From NCBI GenBank assembly GCA_017849575.1, contig JAFIGV010000015.1:1-64000 (forward strand): 64,000 nucleotides of DNA, read 5' to 3'. Positions 26,901 through 34,769 of this stretch are shown here, in pieces (within the stretch, counting starts at the first letter, position 1; every line of letters starts with the position of its first letter). The notes beneath the pieces are model-generated. The model was not told the DNA's origin. It did no database searches and worked only from the letters and a program-made list of their open reading frames with translations. The DNA comes from Flavipsychrobacter sp. GTDB taxonomy: Bacteria > Bacteroidota > Bacteroidia > Chitinophagales > Chitinophagaceae. Position numbers and translations under genes: made by a program.

Positions 26901-26970
26901 GGGGCTCTACTTTGTAAGCCTCCATCAGGCTGGTCGCGTTCACACCGAAAAGCTCGTCATTCTCAAATAA
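23911..26970 (+). CDS. SprB-repeat surface protein with T9SS sorting tail
   Basis: A 1019-residue secreted protein. After a signal peptide (to IQAQ, residue 20) and a first beta domain (to about 103) come six SprB-type repeats of about 66 residues (about 104-548), each with a Cys, PYxYxWxN and VTDANGC. A Cna/SdrD-like B domain follows (about 552-640, GTVYYDANGNCTKDPGEAGI), then a conserved-repeat domain typical of Bacteroidota (about 783-935, FKDVSPRGIG to YFDYNEPVMTNT). The C-terminal type A T9SS sorting domain (about 940-1019) begins FTLYPNPASG. It is probably a cell-surface adhesin or gliding-related protein. The nearly identical repeats make copy-number change likely. Confidence 0.9.
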   Translation: MKKLYLSLCLLLFTGLIQAQTVSFSLAQAPCNNDGIVNVTFAGLTTPINVSYYFANAPSINHTLAGTTDVISNYSGEDMYVIAVGANNVTAYNNFSAPPFIISVTTSPAACPAPGLAAAAVVGGAAPYTYQWVDMNQNTVGNASTASLPTGAYKLYVTDANGCSFYKDSVYVGNSTQFYVTLNTTPASCTNGTASVTAVNLTSPPYTYLWSNGATTSSVNNLVRGNYSVAVTDANGCTANGYVYVAQNPNISVNVTPTPANCTQSNGAVIAFGSGGTPPYSYLWNNNVNAQSQSGLSAGFYTVDVTDANGCTGTGYGNVSSTSPIVVTQSATPSSCTSPTGSATLSVSGGTAPYTINWLTSPAQTGATASNLASGNYSFHVVDANGCVSNGSVHVPPVNVISANLGAVPPTCTAANGSLTVNASGGATPYSYLWNNNATTATASGLAAGYYSVVITDAAGCSITKGQHLQSTTPITLGFNTTPASCIYTADGSTTVVPVGGTSPYTYSWSNAANTAQISGVATGNYWVTVNDANGCTKSGMVNIPYNTAGNACFCTITGTVYYDANGNCTKDPGEAGIPNIMIHCSNFGYTYTNANGVYSFKVPSGNYTISEQVLAFYPLSSCQSNGIVQNVTASSGCTQTVNFANSMNPIHDLHVSTWDVNFPIPGFNYSRINIISNDGTVAEAGIVGGMQPDNQLTAPTFNPSSVYTGSAGHYSINTGALSLAAGGATAVYTNYSVPANMPLNTSLVFKDTVAHISPVSNWLNDYSPWNNVRMANATTVGSYDPNFKDVSPRGIGANGTIYAKDSVLEYMVHFQNLGTYYAQKVVVIDTLDADLNWSTLRPVYQSHACQVSMDENGVVKFTFNNIHLPAKMQNEAGSNGMLTYTIHRKSNTPLGTQFTNRASIYFDYNEPVMTNTTINTLGVPVNVTDPGGFEDGNFTLYPNPASGMCYAQINAVKASEATLNIADVSGKVIAKQQVSLGIGVQRVAVNVEKLSPGLYFVSLHQAGRVHTEKLVILK

Positions 26971-26998
26971 CTATTCTAAACTATCACTACGGAATAGC

Positions 26999-27034
26999 GC
27001 CGTCCCGCTTGCATTTGCGGGGCGGCTTTTTTTA
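26999..27034 (+). terminator. Terminator after the SprB-repeat gene
   Basis: A 10-bp stem GCCGTCCCGC / GCGGGGCGGC (one wobble) followed by seven T residues, 28 nt after the stop codon. Confidence 0.85.
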
Positions 27035-27096
27035 TGCTTGCCGGGTGGGTATGTCGCAGGTGTGTTTCGCGACGTTCAAACCTCGCAGGCTGTTAT

Positions 27097-27104
27097 TACA
27101 TTTG
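27097..27104 (+). promoter_or_regulatory. -7 box of purK
   Basis: TACATTTG fits TAnnTTTG and ends 17 nt before ATG 27122. It supports that start over upstream codons in the same frame, which would lie before the promoter. Confidence 0.5.
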
Positions 27105-27121
27105 CACCACATTTCGAATTC

Positions 27122-28237
27122 ATGATACAAACACGTTTGGGCATATTGGGGGGAGGGCAGCTTGGTGCTATGCTGATTCAATCCGGTATCGGTATGGGAA
27201 TTTCCATCTCGGTGCTTGAGGCAGACGCCCATGCACCCTGTGCACTTTATGCAACAAGCTTTGTGCACGGCGACCCCATGCGGTATGAAGATGTGATAGC
27301 CTTTGGACAGGATGTGGACGTAATAACGATCGAAAAAGAAGCGGTAAACGTAGCGGCGCTGAAAGCTTTGCGCGATCAGGGTAAGAAAGTCTTTCCCTCG
27401 CCGGAGATCATTGGTATGGTGCAGGACAAATACCTGCAAAAAACCTTTTTACAGCAGAACGGAGTCCCTGTAGTGCCGGGTGTGCTAATCGCTGAAAAGT
27501 CAGAGCTGGCTGCTGCAGTACAGTCGCTTCCCGCATGCCTTAAGTTGTGCAGAGATGGCTATGATGGCAGAGGAGTGATGATGATCAGAAATCAGGACGA
27601 CATCCGTGATGCTTTCGACGCACCTTCGGTTTTGGAGGAATTTGTGTCGATCAGCGAAGAGATTTCGGTAATCGTAGCCAGGAGCGAACAAGGTGAGGTT
27701 CGTTTTTATGATGCCGTCAGCATGGTGTTTGATAAGGAAAAGCACATCCTCGACTACCAGCTTTGTCCTGCCCGCATCAGTGAGCAAGTTTCCCGCAAGG
27801 CCAGCGACCTCGCTATAGCCGTAGCAGAAGCCCTGGATCTTGTAGGGATTGTAGCAGTAGAGATGTTCGTGACAGAGCAAGGCGAAGTAATTGTTAATGA
27901 GCTGGCTCCACGGCCGCATAATAGTGGTCATCATAGCATAGAAGCCTGCATTACGTCTCAATATGAGCAATTGCTACGCGCTGTGTTGGGCTTACCTCTT
28001 GGCGACACGGACACACAGGCGGCCTCGGTAATGGTGAACATCATTGGTAAAGCAGATATAGGCAGCAACCTCAGTCAGTCGGTCAGGTCGTTATATTCGT
28101 TGAAGGATGTACACGTGCATTGGTATGGAAAGAAAGAACGTGCGGGTCGGAAGCTGGGGCATGTAACGATAAAGAATGCGGATATAACACTGGCCTTGAA
28201 CACTGCCGCTTCCGTAAGAAAAACTTTAAACGATTGA
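27122..28237 (+). CDS. purK: N5-carboxyaminoimidazole ribonucleotide synthase
   Basis: A 371-residue ATP-grasp enzyme that carboxylates AIR with bicarbonate and ATP in purine synthesis. It begins with a Rossmann-like glycine loop ([12 protein letters not shown]), contains the PurK segment [12 protein letters not shown] in the ATP-grasp domain, and ends its active region with [18 protein letters not shown]. Length is normal. One nucleotide separates its stop codon from the start of purE, its pathway partner. Confidence 0.95.
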   Translation: MIQTRLGILGGGQLGAMLIQSGIGMGISISVLEADAHAPCALYATSFVHGDPMRYEDVIAFGQDVDVITIEKEAVNVAALKALRDQGKKVFPSPEIIGMVQDKYLQKTFLQQNGVPVVPGVLIAEKSELAAAVQSLPACLKLCRDGYDGRGVMMIRNQDDIRDAFDAPSVLEEFVSISEEISVIVARSEQGEVRFYDAVSMVFDKEKHILDYQLCPARISEQVSRKASDLAIAVAEALDLVGIVAVEMFVTEQGEVIVNELAPRPHNSGHHSIEACITSQYEQLLRAVLGLPLGDTDTQAASVMVNIIGKADIGSNLSQSVRSLYSLKDVHVHWYGKKERAGRKLGHVTIKNADITLALNTAASVRKTLND

Positions 28238-28238
28238 T

Positions 28239-28733
28239 ATGAGTAAGACAGCAACCGTAGGGATCATTATGGGTAGCAGTTCTGACGCAGAGGTAATGCG
28301 CCCTGCTCAAAAACTGCTGGAAGAATTCGGAGTGCCTTCTGCATTCGATGTGGTCTCTGCACACCGTAGTCCGCAACTGATGTATGACTATGCACTTACT
28401 GCCAGGGATCGCGGCCTGAAAGTGATCATAGCAGGGGCAGGGGGCGCTGCGCACCTTCCTGGTATGGTTGCCTCCCTGACTACATTGCCTGTGATTGGTG
28501 TACCTGTCCGATCTTCGAACTCCATTGATGGGTGGGATTCGCTGCTGTCTATAGTGCAAATGCCCAATGGCGTGCCGGTGGCCACGGTGGCAATCAATGC
28601 TGCATATAACGCCGGTCTGCTGGCGGTGCAGATATTGGCAACGACCGATGAGCGACTTGCGGGTCTGCTCGCTGAGTTTAAGCAGCGCAATCTCGAAAAG
28701 GTGGAAGAAATGCAGCGATCTCTTCAGCAGTGA
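28239..28733 (+). CDS. purE: N5-CAIR mutase
   Basis: A 164-residue class I PurE that converts N5-CAIR, the PurK product, into CAIR. The signatures [36 protein letters not shown] and TLPVIGVPV are complete, including the active-site His in AHRSP. It forms an operon with purK (1-nt gap). Confidence 0.96.
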   Translation: MSKTATVGIIMGSSSDAEVMRPAQKLLEEFGVPSAFDVVSAHRSPQLMYDYALTARDRGLKVIIAGAGGAAHLPGMVASLTTLPVIGVPVRSSNSIDGWDSLLSIVQMPNGVPVATVAINAAYNAGLLAVQILATTDERLAGLLAEFKQRNLEKVEEMQRSLQQ

Positions 28734-28750
28734 TTACGACGGTATTCAGC

Positions 28751-28758
28751 TAACTTTG
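28751..28758 (+). promoter_or_regulatory. -7 box of the OsmC-like gene
   Basis: TAACTTTG matches TAnnTTTG 32 nt upstream of ATG 28791. It lies just after purE, so the OsmC gene probably has its own transcript. Confidence 0.45.
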
Positions 28759-28790
28759 AAAGAACTGTATTAACCAAAACAATAAAAATT

Positions 28791-29201
28791 ATGAAACGCA
28801 ATGCAACTGCAGTATGGAAGGGTTCTGGTAAGGAAGGAAACGGAACCATGAAGACCCAGAGTGGAATCTTAGATACTACTCAGTACTCTTACAAAACACG
28901 ATTTGAAGACGGAACAGGCACCAACCCCGAGGAGCTTATGGCGGCTGCTCATGCGGGCTGCTTTTCTATGAAGCTCTCCTTTGTATTGGGCGCTGCAGGC
29001 TTTACGGCCGATGAGATCAACACGGACTGTTACATCACACTCGAGAACGGTGTTATTTCGAAAAGCGAATTAGTTGTACGGGCAAAGGTGCCGGGTATCG
29101 ATGCGGAAAAATTTCAGGAATGTGCTCAGGAGGCCAAGGCAAATTGTCCGGTGTCGAAAGCCTATAATCTTGAGATTTCACTGGATGCAAGTCTGGTGTA
29201 G
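28791..29201 (+). CDS. OsmC-family peroxidase
   Basis: A 136-residue OsmC/Ohr-fold protein of the OsmC subgroup, which reduces organic and fatty-acid hydroperoxides with a Cys pair. The peroxidatic Cys is in AAAHAGCFSM and the second in NCPVSKA, with the Arg-Glu pair that activates the Cys in TRFEDGTGTNPEELM. It acts in the cytosol. A terminator follows 22 nt after the stop. Confidence 0.9.
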   Translation: MKRNATAVWKGSGKEGNGTMKTQSGILDTTQYSYKTRFEDGTGTNPEELMAAAHAGCFSMKLSFVLGAAGFTADEINTDCYITLENGVISKSELVVRAKVPGIDAEKFQECAQEAKANCPVSKAYNLEISLDASLV

Positions 29202-29222
29202 AGCACGGTTAGAGGATTATTC

Positions 29223-29246
29223 AGGGTGGTTTTCCACCCTTTTTTT
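29223..29246 (+). terminator. Terminator after the OsmC-like gene
   Basis: AGGGTGG / CCACCCT stem with a TTTT loop and a run of seven T residues. Confidence 0.85.
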
Positions 29247-29420
29247 ATGCCCGAAAACATGATCCTTATCATTGATCGGTCAATGGCGTATTGATCTTAC
29301 GCAAAATAAAATTTGTAGCCTGCTTGCTTCTCAGATTGTTATTCGGCACAAAGATTTTCCCTCTGAAACTATTGTTGGGCCCATGATTCTGGCTATTGTT
29401 TATTTCAATTTGCCATCTGA

Positions 29421-29464
29421 TTTTTGATGTATGAAACGAGCATAAATTTGAAGCTTTACTCGTT
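29421..29464 (+). promoter_or_regulatory. Candidate promoter flanked by an 8-bp inverted repeat
   Basis: The 305-nt gap 29247-29551 holds no gene I can support. It contains TTTG (29421-29424), 16 nt, then TAAATTTG (29441-29448). A perfect inverted repeat GAAACGAG (29431-29438) / CTCGTTTC (29457-29464) brackets the -7 box, so a repressor site is possible. The next gene starts at 29552. Confidence 0.45.
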
Positions 29465-29551
29465 TCGGCCGGATCACCATCACTCTGACAAACTACTATT
29501 CACATAAATCGATCTTAAACATTGAAACGGGGGTACAAGGCTTTTGCGAGC

Positions 29552-30172
29552 ATGAATATTGCTATTGTCGGCAATGAGAAAATTACATCGGTCTGGGCGC
29601 AATCACTTGCGTTGGCGGGCCATCAGGTTTTTATTGGCATAAAAGAAGACGAGCAGATTACGCTCAGCTTCTTTGCTGATGAATTCGAGAATATTATGGT
29701 CACCACGATAGCCGATGCAGCCGAAGCAGCCGATGTAATCATTCTGGCCACTGCGCCGCAGGATGTACGTGAGGCATCTTACCTGCTCGACGATGTACGG
29801 AGCAAAGTGATTATCGACAACTCTTACTTAAGTTATCGCTTCAGTGATGTTTATCTGAATACGATCAATGCGGTAAAGGCCATCACGGGGTCGCCCTATG
29901 TTGTGAAATGCTTTCAGGGGCTGGGTTTCGAACCTATTCCACGCGGGAAGAACGCTGACGACCATACGGTATTTGTAGCCGGTGATAGCAGTAAGGCTAA
30001 GGCAATGGCGCGGTTTATAGCCAGAGATCTGGGCTTTGATGGATTTCTCGATTTCGGGGGTAGCGATTCTTCTGCGCTCCTGGACGAAATGGCGATCTGT
30101 TATCATCAGCTTAAGTCAGCAAAGCCACCGAAAGTGGATGAACCCCTGGTATGGGTGGGACGACGAGCCTGA
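29552..30172 (+). CDS. F420H2:NADP-oxidoreductase-like dinucleotide-binding protein
   Basis: A 206-residue Rossmann-fold protein resembling the NpdG/F420-dependent NADP reductase family in layout: N-terminal strand MNIAIVG, DVIILATAPQDV (strand 4), KVIIDNSYLSY and a C-terminal helix region. The glycine-rich loop is degenerate: GNEKIT stands where G-x-G-x2-G is expected. NADP binding is therefore uncertain. ATG 29552 is used; an upstream TTG in frame adds ten residues without similarity. It converges on the LutA-like gene with an 8-nt gap. Confidence 0.6.
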   Translation: MNIAIVGNEKITSVWAQSLALAGHQVFIGIKEDEQITLSFFADEFENIMVTTIADAAEAADVIILATAPQDVREASYLLDDVRSKVIIDNSYLSYRFSDVYLNTINAVKAITGSPYVVKCFQGLGFEPIPRGKNADDHTVFVAGDSSKAKAMARFIARDLGFDGFLDFGGSDSSALLDEMAICYHQLKSAKPPKVDEPLVWVGRRA

Positions 30173-30180
30173 TCATCGTA

Positions 30181-30900
30181 TTACCAGCCGCTGGCCAGCA
30201 CATCGGCAATATGCATCGTAGTGATCGGGTAGTTCATCTCGCGTATATATCCCTGCAGGTGCATCATACAGCTTACATCCGTAGAGATCATGTACTGAGC
30301 GCCGGTCTCCAGGGCACTCATCACTTTGGTTTGTGCCATACCGATGGATATGGGCTCATATTTTACGGCGAAGGTGCCACCAAACCCACAGCAGGTTTCG
30401 GCTTCCTTCATTTCCACCAGCTCCAGGCCTTTTACCTTGCTGAGCAGTTTGCGGGGGCCCGATTTTATACCGCATTCTCTTAGAGCGCCGCAGGCATCGT
30501 GATAGGTGGCTTTACCGCTGAGCGAGGCACCTATGTCTTCCACCTTGAGAACATCCGTCAGAAATTCGGTGAATTCATACATGCGCCGGCGCACGTTGTT
30601 GCTCCTGTTGTGGTCGGCGCTGTTGTCAAACATTTTTTCGTAGTAATTGCGAACATATCCCGTACAGGAGCCACTTGGGGCTACAATAAATCCATCGCCT
30701 TCAAAGTCTTTGAGAAATTTTTCGGCAACGCTTTTCGCTTCTTCCCAGTACCCCGCATTGAATCCCGGCTGTCCGCAGCAGGTTTGCTTCGCATTGTAGC
30801 TCACCGTACAACCCTGTTTTTCGAGCACCTTTACCATGTTCATTCCGGTTTCCGGATAGAGCTGATCTACAAAGCAGGGGATAAAAAGCTGTACGTGCAT
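30181..30900 (-). CDS. LutA/YkgE-like Fe-S oxidoreductase subunit (two CCG domains)
   Basis: A 239-residue cytosolic protein with two cysteine-rich CCG modules: TCCGQPGFNAG near residue 41 and TCCGFGGTF near residue 170, each preceded by a lone Cys (PCFVDQLYP and YHDACGALRE). This is the architecture of LutA in L-lactate oxidation and of related heterodisulfide-reductase-like subunits. The usual partners LutB and LutC are not next to it, so the lactate role is only a possibility. It is followed on the same strand, upstream, by ribH. Confidence 0.82.
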   Translation of the reverse strand: MHVQLFIPCFVDQLYPETGMNMVKVLEKQGCTVSYNAKQTCCGQPGFNAGYWEEAKSVAEKFLKDFEGDGFIVAPSGSCTGYVRNYYEKMFDNSADHNRSNNVRRRMYEFTEFLTDVLKVEDIGASLSGKATYHDACGALRECGIKSGPRKLLSKVKGLELVEMKEAETCCGFGGTFAVKYEPISIGMAQTKVMSALETGAQYMISTDVSCMMHLQGYIREMNYPITTMHIADVLASGW

Positions 30901-30947
30901 GTGTAATTAGATGTTGAAGTTGCGGATGAACTGCGGCAAAGGTAAGC

Positions 30948-31457
30948 TCATGATTTTCTTGTACGGCAAAAATGAATCATTTTCAAGGCGGTCAGTGCTG
31001 CTTCTTCACCCTTATGACCGTGAGGCCCACCGAGGCGTTCCCAGGCCTGGGTTTCGGTATCGAGTGTCAGCACACCAAAGACGACCGGGATGGGAAGGGT
31101 AAGGTTGAGTGAGGTAAGGCCGTCGGTTACTGCTTTACAAACGTAGTCGAAATGTGGTGTTCCGCCTCTGATCACTGCGCCAAAGGCTATGATGGCCTCC
31201 GGCTGTTTTTCGGGCGGCAGGCTCAGACAGGAAGAGTAGAGGTGCCGGCATCCGAAAGGCAGCTCGAAGCTGCCGGGCACTGCAACCACATCCGTACAGA
31301 CCGCAGAAAATTTATCCAGTATCTTCCGGCAGCCCTTTATTTGTTCTGTGACTATGGCATCATTCCATTCGGTGTGTACCACGGCTACTCTGGCCTCGCC
31401 AAGTTGCTGCAGGTGGCTGGTCTCGGAGAGAGCATTACTGTTGTGCGCATTTGCCAT
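30948..31457 (-). CDS. ribH: 6,7-dimethyl-8-ribityllumazine synthase
   Basis: A 169-residue riboflavin-pathway enzyme that condenses the 4-carbon phosphate with the ribityl-aminouracil. Signatures: HTEWNDAIV, VPGSFELPF, AFGAVIRGGTPHFDYV with the catalytic His, and PVVFGVLTLDT. Length is normal. No FMN riboswitch-like structure was seen upstream. It lies downstream of the TPR gene across a terminator. Confidence 0.96.
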   Translation of the reverse strand: MANAHNSNALSETSHLQQLGEARVAVVHTEWNDAIVTEQIKGCRKILDKFSAVCTDVVAVPGSFELPFGCRHLYSSCLSLPPEKQPEAIIAFGAVIRGGTPHFDYVCKAVTDGLTSLNLTLPIPVVFGVLTLDTETQAWERLGGPHGHKGEEAALTALKMIHFCRTRKS

Positions 31458-31499
31458 CCGGCAAAAATAGAAAGCCAGATGGATACTGGCATATTAACC

Positions 31500-31531
31500 A
31501 AAGAAAAAAGGCAAAAAGCTGTTGCCTTTTG
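31500..31531 (-). terminator. Terminator after the TPR gene
   Basis: On the minus strand AAAAGGCAA pairs with TTGCCTTTT around a 7-nt loop and runs into further T residues. Confidence 0.7.
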
Positions 31532-31562
31532 CCTTTCCGAAGGTATCGTTTCTGCAGATTAC

Positions 31563-32261
31563 TTAATCTATAGTACCCAGACGAGCCAGGTTTTTTTCCA
31601 CGTCCCGCGCCTGCATGCTTTGCGGATATTCGTCGCGTATGCGTTTATAATTTTCTTTGGCCTTGTCGCTCTGGTTGTTCATTTCGTAGGCTAGTGCTGC
31701 GCGATAGAGGTAGAGCGGTGTCAGCAACATGTTGTTTTTATCACTTGCCGCCTTGTTGTAATGGTCGATGCCTTCTTTCACGTTTTTGTTTTCCATGTAG
31801 GCGTCTCCGAGCAGGCCGTTTGCTACATACTGGAGCTTTGTGCCGTGTGCGTCAAAATCCTTAAGATATTTAATCGCATTTTTTGCATCATGCATCTGCA
31901 GGTAGCAGGCGCCGGCATAATAGTTGGCCAGATTTCCTGCCTTGGTTCCATCATATTTCTTTACGATTTTCAAAAAACCCAGGTGCTGGCCATCGCCGTT
32001 CAGCGCACGGTTAACGGAGTCCTGAGCAAAGTAAACCTGCGCATAGGCAATCGCATTTGCCGCCTTGGTTTCTTTAGGCTCTTTGATCAGCTTCTGATAG
32101 CCAAAATATCCGGCAATAAGCAGTACAACAACGGTTATAGCGGTGTTTACATTTTTCTTATTCTGCTCGTACCTGGTTTGCAGATTCTCCAGCGGATTGC
32201 TTTCTTTTTCAACAACGGTATATGTTTCGGAGCCCGGCTTGTTTCTTACGGTATTTGCCAT
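31563..32261 (-). CDS. Membrane-anchored tetratricopeptide-repeat protein
   Basis: A 232-residue protein with a charged cytosolic N-terminus, one membrane helix (NTAITVVVLLIAGYFGYQ, about residues 39-56) and a periplasmic TPR region. TPR-like helices are visible at NLANYYAGACYLQMHDAKNAI, ANGLLGDAYMENKN and ALAYEMNNQSDKAKENYKRI. The layout matches YfgM-like proteins, which act as envelope chaperone partners; the function here is inferred from layout only. It lies between pdhA and ribH, an order I have seen in other Bacteroidota. Confidence 0.8.
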   Translation of the reverse strand: MANTVRNKPGSETYTVVEKESNPLENLQTRYEQNKKNVNTAITVVVLLIAGYFGYQKLIKEPKETKAANAIAYAQVYFAQDSVNRALNGDGQHLGFLKIVKKYDGTKAGNLANYYAGACYLQMHDAKNAIKYLKDFDAHGTKLQYVANGLLGDAYMENKNVKEGIDHYNKAASDKNNMLLTPLYLYRAALAYEMNNQSDKAKENYKRIRDEYPQSMQARDVEKNLARLGTID

Positions 32262-32333
32262 GTTATGTTTGAAATTCGAAAAAAATTAAAAGGTAAAAAT
32301 ATGTGCGATTTTATTTTTCTACGGTGGTAGGAC

Positions 32334-33326
32334 TTAGTCAACAATATAAGGATAATCGTCTTCTACATAAATGTCCTTATATACTTCAGCATCGTCAGGG
32401 AAAGGACTTTCTTCCGCAAAACGAACAGACTCTTCCACCTCGATCCGTACTTTTTCGTTGATGGCTTCTATCTGTGCTTCTGTTGCCCACTTGTTATCCA
32501 TTATTTTCTTCAGCACCTGGTTGATCGGGTCTTTCTCTTTGTATTCTTCCAGCTCTTCTTTGGTGCGGTATTTTGCGGGGTCGCTCATGGAGTGTCCGCG
32601 ATAGCGGTAGGTCTTAATTTCAAGAAATGTCGGTCCGCCTTTTTCTCTTGCGCGGCGCACGGCACGTTCTATGGCTTTGTGAACTTCCTCGCAGTTCATG
32701 CCGTCCACACCGTCTGCAGGCATATCGTAGGCATATGCCAAACGGTAAATATCCAGCACTTTAGAGGTGCGGGCTACGGAGGTGCCCATTGCATAATGGT
32801 TGTTTTCGCAAATGAAAACTACAGGCAGGTTCCAAAGCATGGCCATATTGAACGCCTCGTGCAGCAAGCCCTGCCGGGCTGCTCCGTCTCCGAACATACA
32901 GATGGTAGCCCGGTCGTTGTTGAAATACTGATCTGCGAAGGCAATGCCCGCTCCCAAACCAATCTGCCCGCCCACAATTCCGTGTCCTCCGAAAAAGCGC
33001 TTCTCTTTGGAGAAAAAGTGCATGGAGCCACCCTTTCCCTTAGTACATCCGGTAGCTTTACCGTAAAGCTCTGCCATACACTCATTGGCAGAAATGCCTT
33101 TGGCTATTGCCAATCCGTGGTCGCGGTAGGCGGTAATTACATTATCATCATCACGTATAGCCGTCATCATTCCGGCGGCTACTGCTTCCTGACCTATGTA
33201 TAGATGACAAAATCCCCGGATTTTTTGCATACCGTACAACTGTCCCGCCTTTTCTTCAAAGCGGCGGAGCAGCAGCATGATCTCGTACCAATATAAATAG
33301 GTTTCCTTCCCGAATGGAGTCTGCAC
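32334..33326 (-). CDS. pdhA: Pyruvate dehydrogenase E1 component, alpha subunit
   Basis: A 330-residue thiamine-diphosphate enzyme subunit that decarboxylates pyruvate in the PDH complex. The ThDP motif runs from GDGAARQG to CENN (GDG-x~25-NN). The phosphorylation-loop region RYRGHSMSDPAKYRT is intact. The only start that keeps the conserved N-terminal YLYWYEIMLLLRRFEEKAGQ is GTG 33326; the first ATG lies inside that stretch. The beta subunit is not in the window, so the E1 genes are split, as in many Bacteroidota. Confidence 0.95.
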   Translation of the reverse strand: MQTPFGKETYLYWYEIMLLLRRFEEKAGQLYGMQKIRGFCHLYIGQEAVAAGMMTAIRDDDNVITAYRDHGLAIAKGISANECMAELYGKATGCTKGKGGSMHFFSKEKRFFGGHGIVGGQIGLGAGIAFADQYFNNDRATICMFGDGAARQGLLHEAFNMAMLWNLPVVFICENNHYAMGTSVARTSKVLDIYRLAYAYDMPADGVDGMNCEEVHKAIERAVRRAREKGGPTFLEIKTYRYRGHSMSDPAKYRTKEELEEYKEKDPINQVLKKIMDNKWATEAQIEAINEKVRIEVEESVRFAEESPFPDDAEVYKDIYVEDDYPYIVD

Positions 33327-33334
33327 TGTTTTTC

Positions 33335-33342
33335 TAAATTTG
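33335..33342 (+). promoter_or_regulatory. -7 box of recF
   Basis: TAAATTTG matches TAnnTTTG and ends 22 nt before TTG 33365. It lies in the 38-bp divergent gap between pdhA and recF. Confidence 0.5.
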
Positions 33343-33364
33343 TGCGAAAATATAAAAACTTTCG

Positions 33365-34471
33365 TTGGTTACGGCGCGCTTGGCAACTCTAAGAAAAATA
33401 AGACTTACACAGTACAGAAATTATCCTTCGGCTGCATTTACATTCAGCGCACCCATAGTCTGTATCACCGGCTCAAACGGAAGTGGAAAGACCAATCTTC
33501 TGGATGCCATTTATTATCTGTGCTACACCAAAAGTTATTTTACGGCAACCCAGCAAAACAGCGCCCAGCAAGGGTTTGATGGTTTTAGGATTGAAGGTGT
33601 TTTTGAGCATGCTACGGATGGATTTGAGGAAATAGTGTGTAAATGGAAAGCCGGAAAAAAGGAAGTTTTTCATGATGATGTTCCCTACGAAAAGGTAACC
33701 GACCATATCGGTCGCTATGCCGCCGTGATGATTGCGCCTGATGATCTGGAAATTGTGAACGGCGGAAGCGACGTAAGGCGTAAATGGATGGATGGAATTC
33801 TTTGCCAGACAGACAAAACTTATTTTGATCATCTTTTGCAGTATCAACGGGTTTTAATTCAGAGAAATGCATGGCTCAAAATGTATGGTCTCAATCCGCC
33901 TTCAGCCACTGCAGAGCTGGAATATTATAATGCTCAGTTGGCTTTTTTAGGAAAGTACCTGCACGATGGGCGAGATCGGTTCGTTCGGGAGTTCCTGCCC
34001 TTGCTGGAAGAATTTTACCGAAAATTATCCTCCGGAATGGAGTGTATTTCCCTGCATTATCAGTCTGACCAATACGCGCAGCCACTGCTGCAGGCGCTGG
34101 AGGCCAGTATGCACAATGACTGCCGCCTGCAACGCACAACCAGGGGCTCGCACAAAGACGATCTTACATTTGTCTTCGACGGCAAAGATTTAAAGACGTT
34201 CGGCTCCCAGGGACAAAAGAAAACCTATCTGTTCGCTTTGAAACTTGCGCAGCACGCCTTTCTGACCAATCAATTGCATTTTTCGCCAATCCTTCTGCTG
34301 GACGATATTTTCGAAAAACTGGATCAGCAAAGAATGGAGGCGCTGCTCAGGATTCTGGAGGGTGGAGCTTTTGAACAGGTGTTTCTGACCGACACCCATG
34401 CAAATCGTGTATCTGCGGCATTTGGACAGACAGATAAATTACAATTTGTGGAGCCGGGACAAAATCTATAG
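33365..34471 (+). CDS. recF: DNA replication/repair protein RecF
   Basis: A 368-residue SMC-like ATPase that loads RecA at gaps. Walker A is GSNGSGKTNLLDAIYY, the ABC signature region is GSQGQKKTYLFALKLAQ, and Walker B is LLLDDIFEKLD, followed by the D-loop. A stop codon in frame at 33353 and the absence of an upstream ATG force a start at TTG 33365, which lies just after a -7 box. Unlike the classic dnaA-dnaN-recF order, it stands between pdhA and a toxin-antitoxin pair. Confidence 0.95.
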   Translation: MVTARLATLRKIRLTQYRNYPSAAFTFSAPIVCITGSNGSGKTNLLDAIYYLCYTKSYFTATQQNSAQQGFDGFRIEGVFEHATDGFEEIVCKWKAGKKEVFHDDVPYEKVTDHIGRYAAVMIAPDDLEIVNGGSDVRRKWMDGILCQTDKTYFDHLLQYQRVLIQRNAWLKMYGLNPPSATAELEYYNAQLAFLGKYLHDGRDRFVREFLPLLEEFYRKLSSGMECISLHYQSDQYAQPLLQALEASMHNDCRLQRTTRGSHKDDLTFVFDGKDLKTFGSQGQKKTYLFALKLAQHAFLTNQLHFSPILLLDDIFEKLDQQRMEALLRILEGGAFEQVFLTDTHANRVSAAFGQTDKLQFVEPGQNL

Positions 34472-34511
34472 TACGTAATAAAATTGTATCTTTGACGTGT
34501 AAAACAGTTTT

Positions 34512-34769
34512 ATGGACGCAAAGCTCACATTAAGTCTTGACGCCAAAGTAATTGAAAGTGCAAAGATATTTGCCGAAGAGCAAGGTATCAGTCTTAGTCG
34601 CCTGATAGAAGTAATGCTGCGCAAAGCCATCAATACACAAAGCCGGAATATCGAAGATCTTCCGATTTCTGAGTGGGTAATGCAGGTAGCAGAAGGCGAA
34701 GTTGAGTACAAAACCCGCAAGAGATCCCGCAAGGAAATAAAAGACGAATATTTTAGTTCCAAAAAATGA
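34512..34769 (+). CDS. Ribbon-helix-helix antitoxin (DUF6364 type)
   Basis: An 85-residue protein starting with the short strand MDAKLTLSLDAKVIESAKIF and two helices ending AINTQ, the RHH fold used by many antitoxins for DNA binding and autorepression. The C-terminal half is charged (RKRSRKEIKDEYFSSKK) and would bind the toxin. Its stop overlaps the start of the PIN gene by 4 nt, the usual sign of a type II module. Confidence 0.8.
   Translation: MDAKLTLSLDAKVIESAKIFAEEQGISLSRLIEVMLRKAINTQSRNIEDLPISEWVMQVAEGEVEYKTRKRSRKEIKDEYFSSKK

Noticed and set aside
30948-31560. FMN riboswitch upstream of ribH
   Set aside because: The stretch before ribH contains only the terminator of the preceding gene and no FMN-element-like conserved core.
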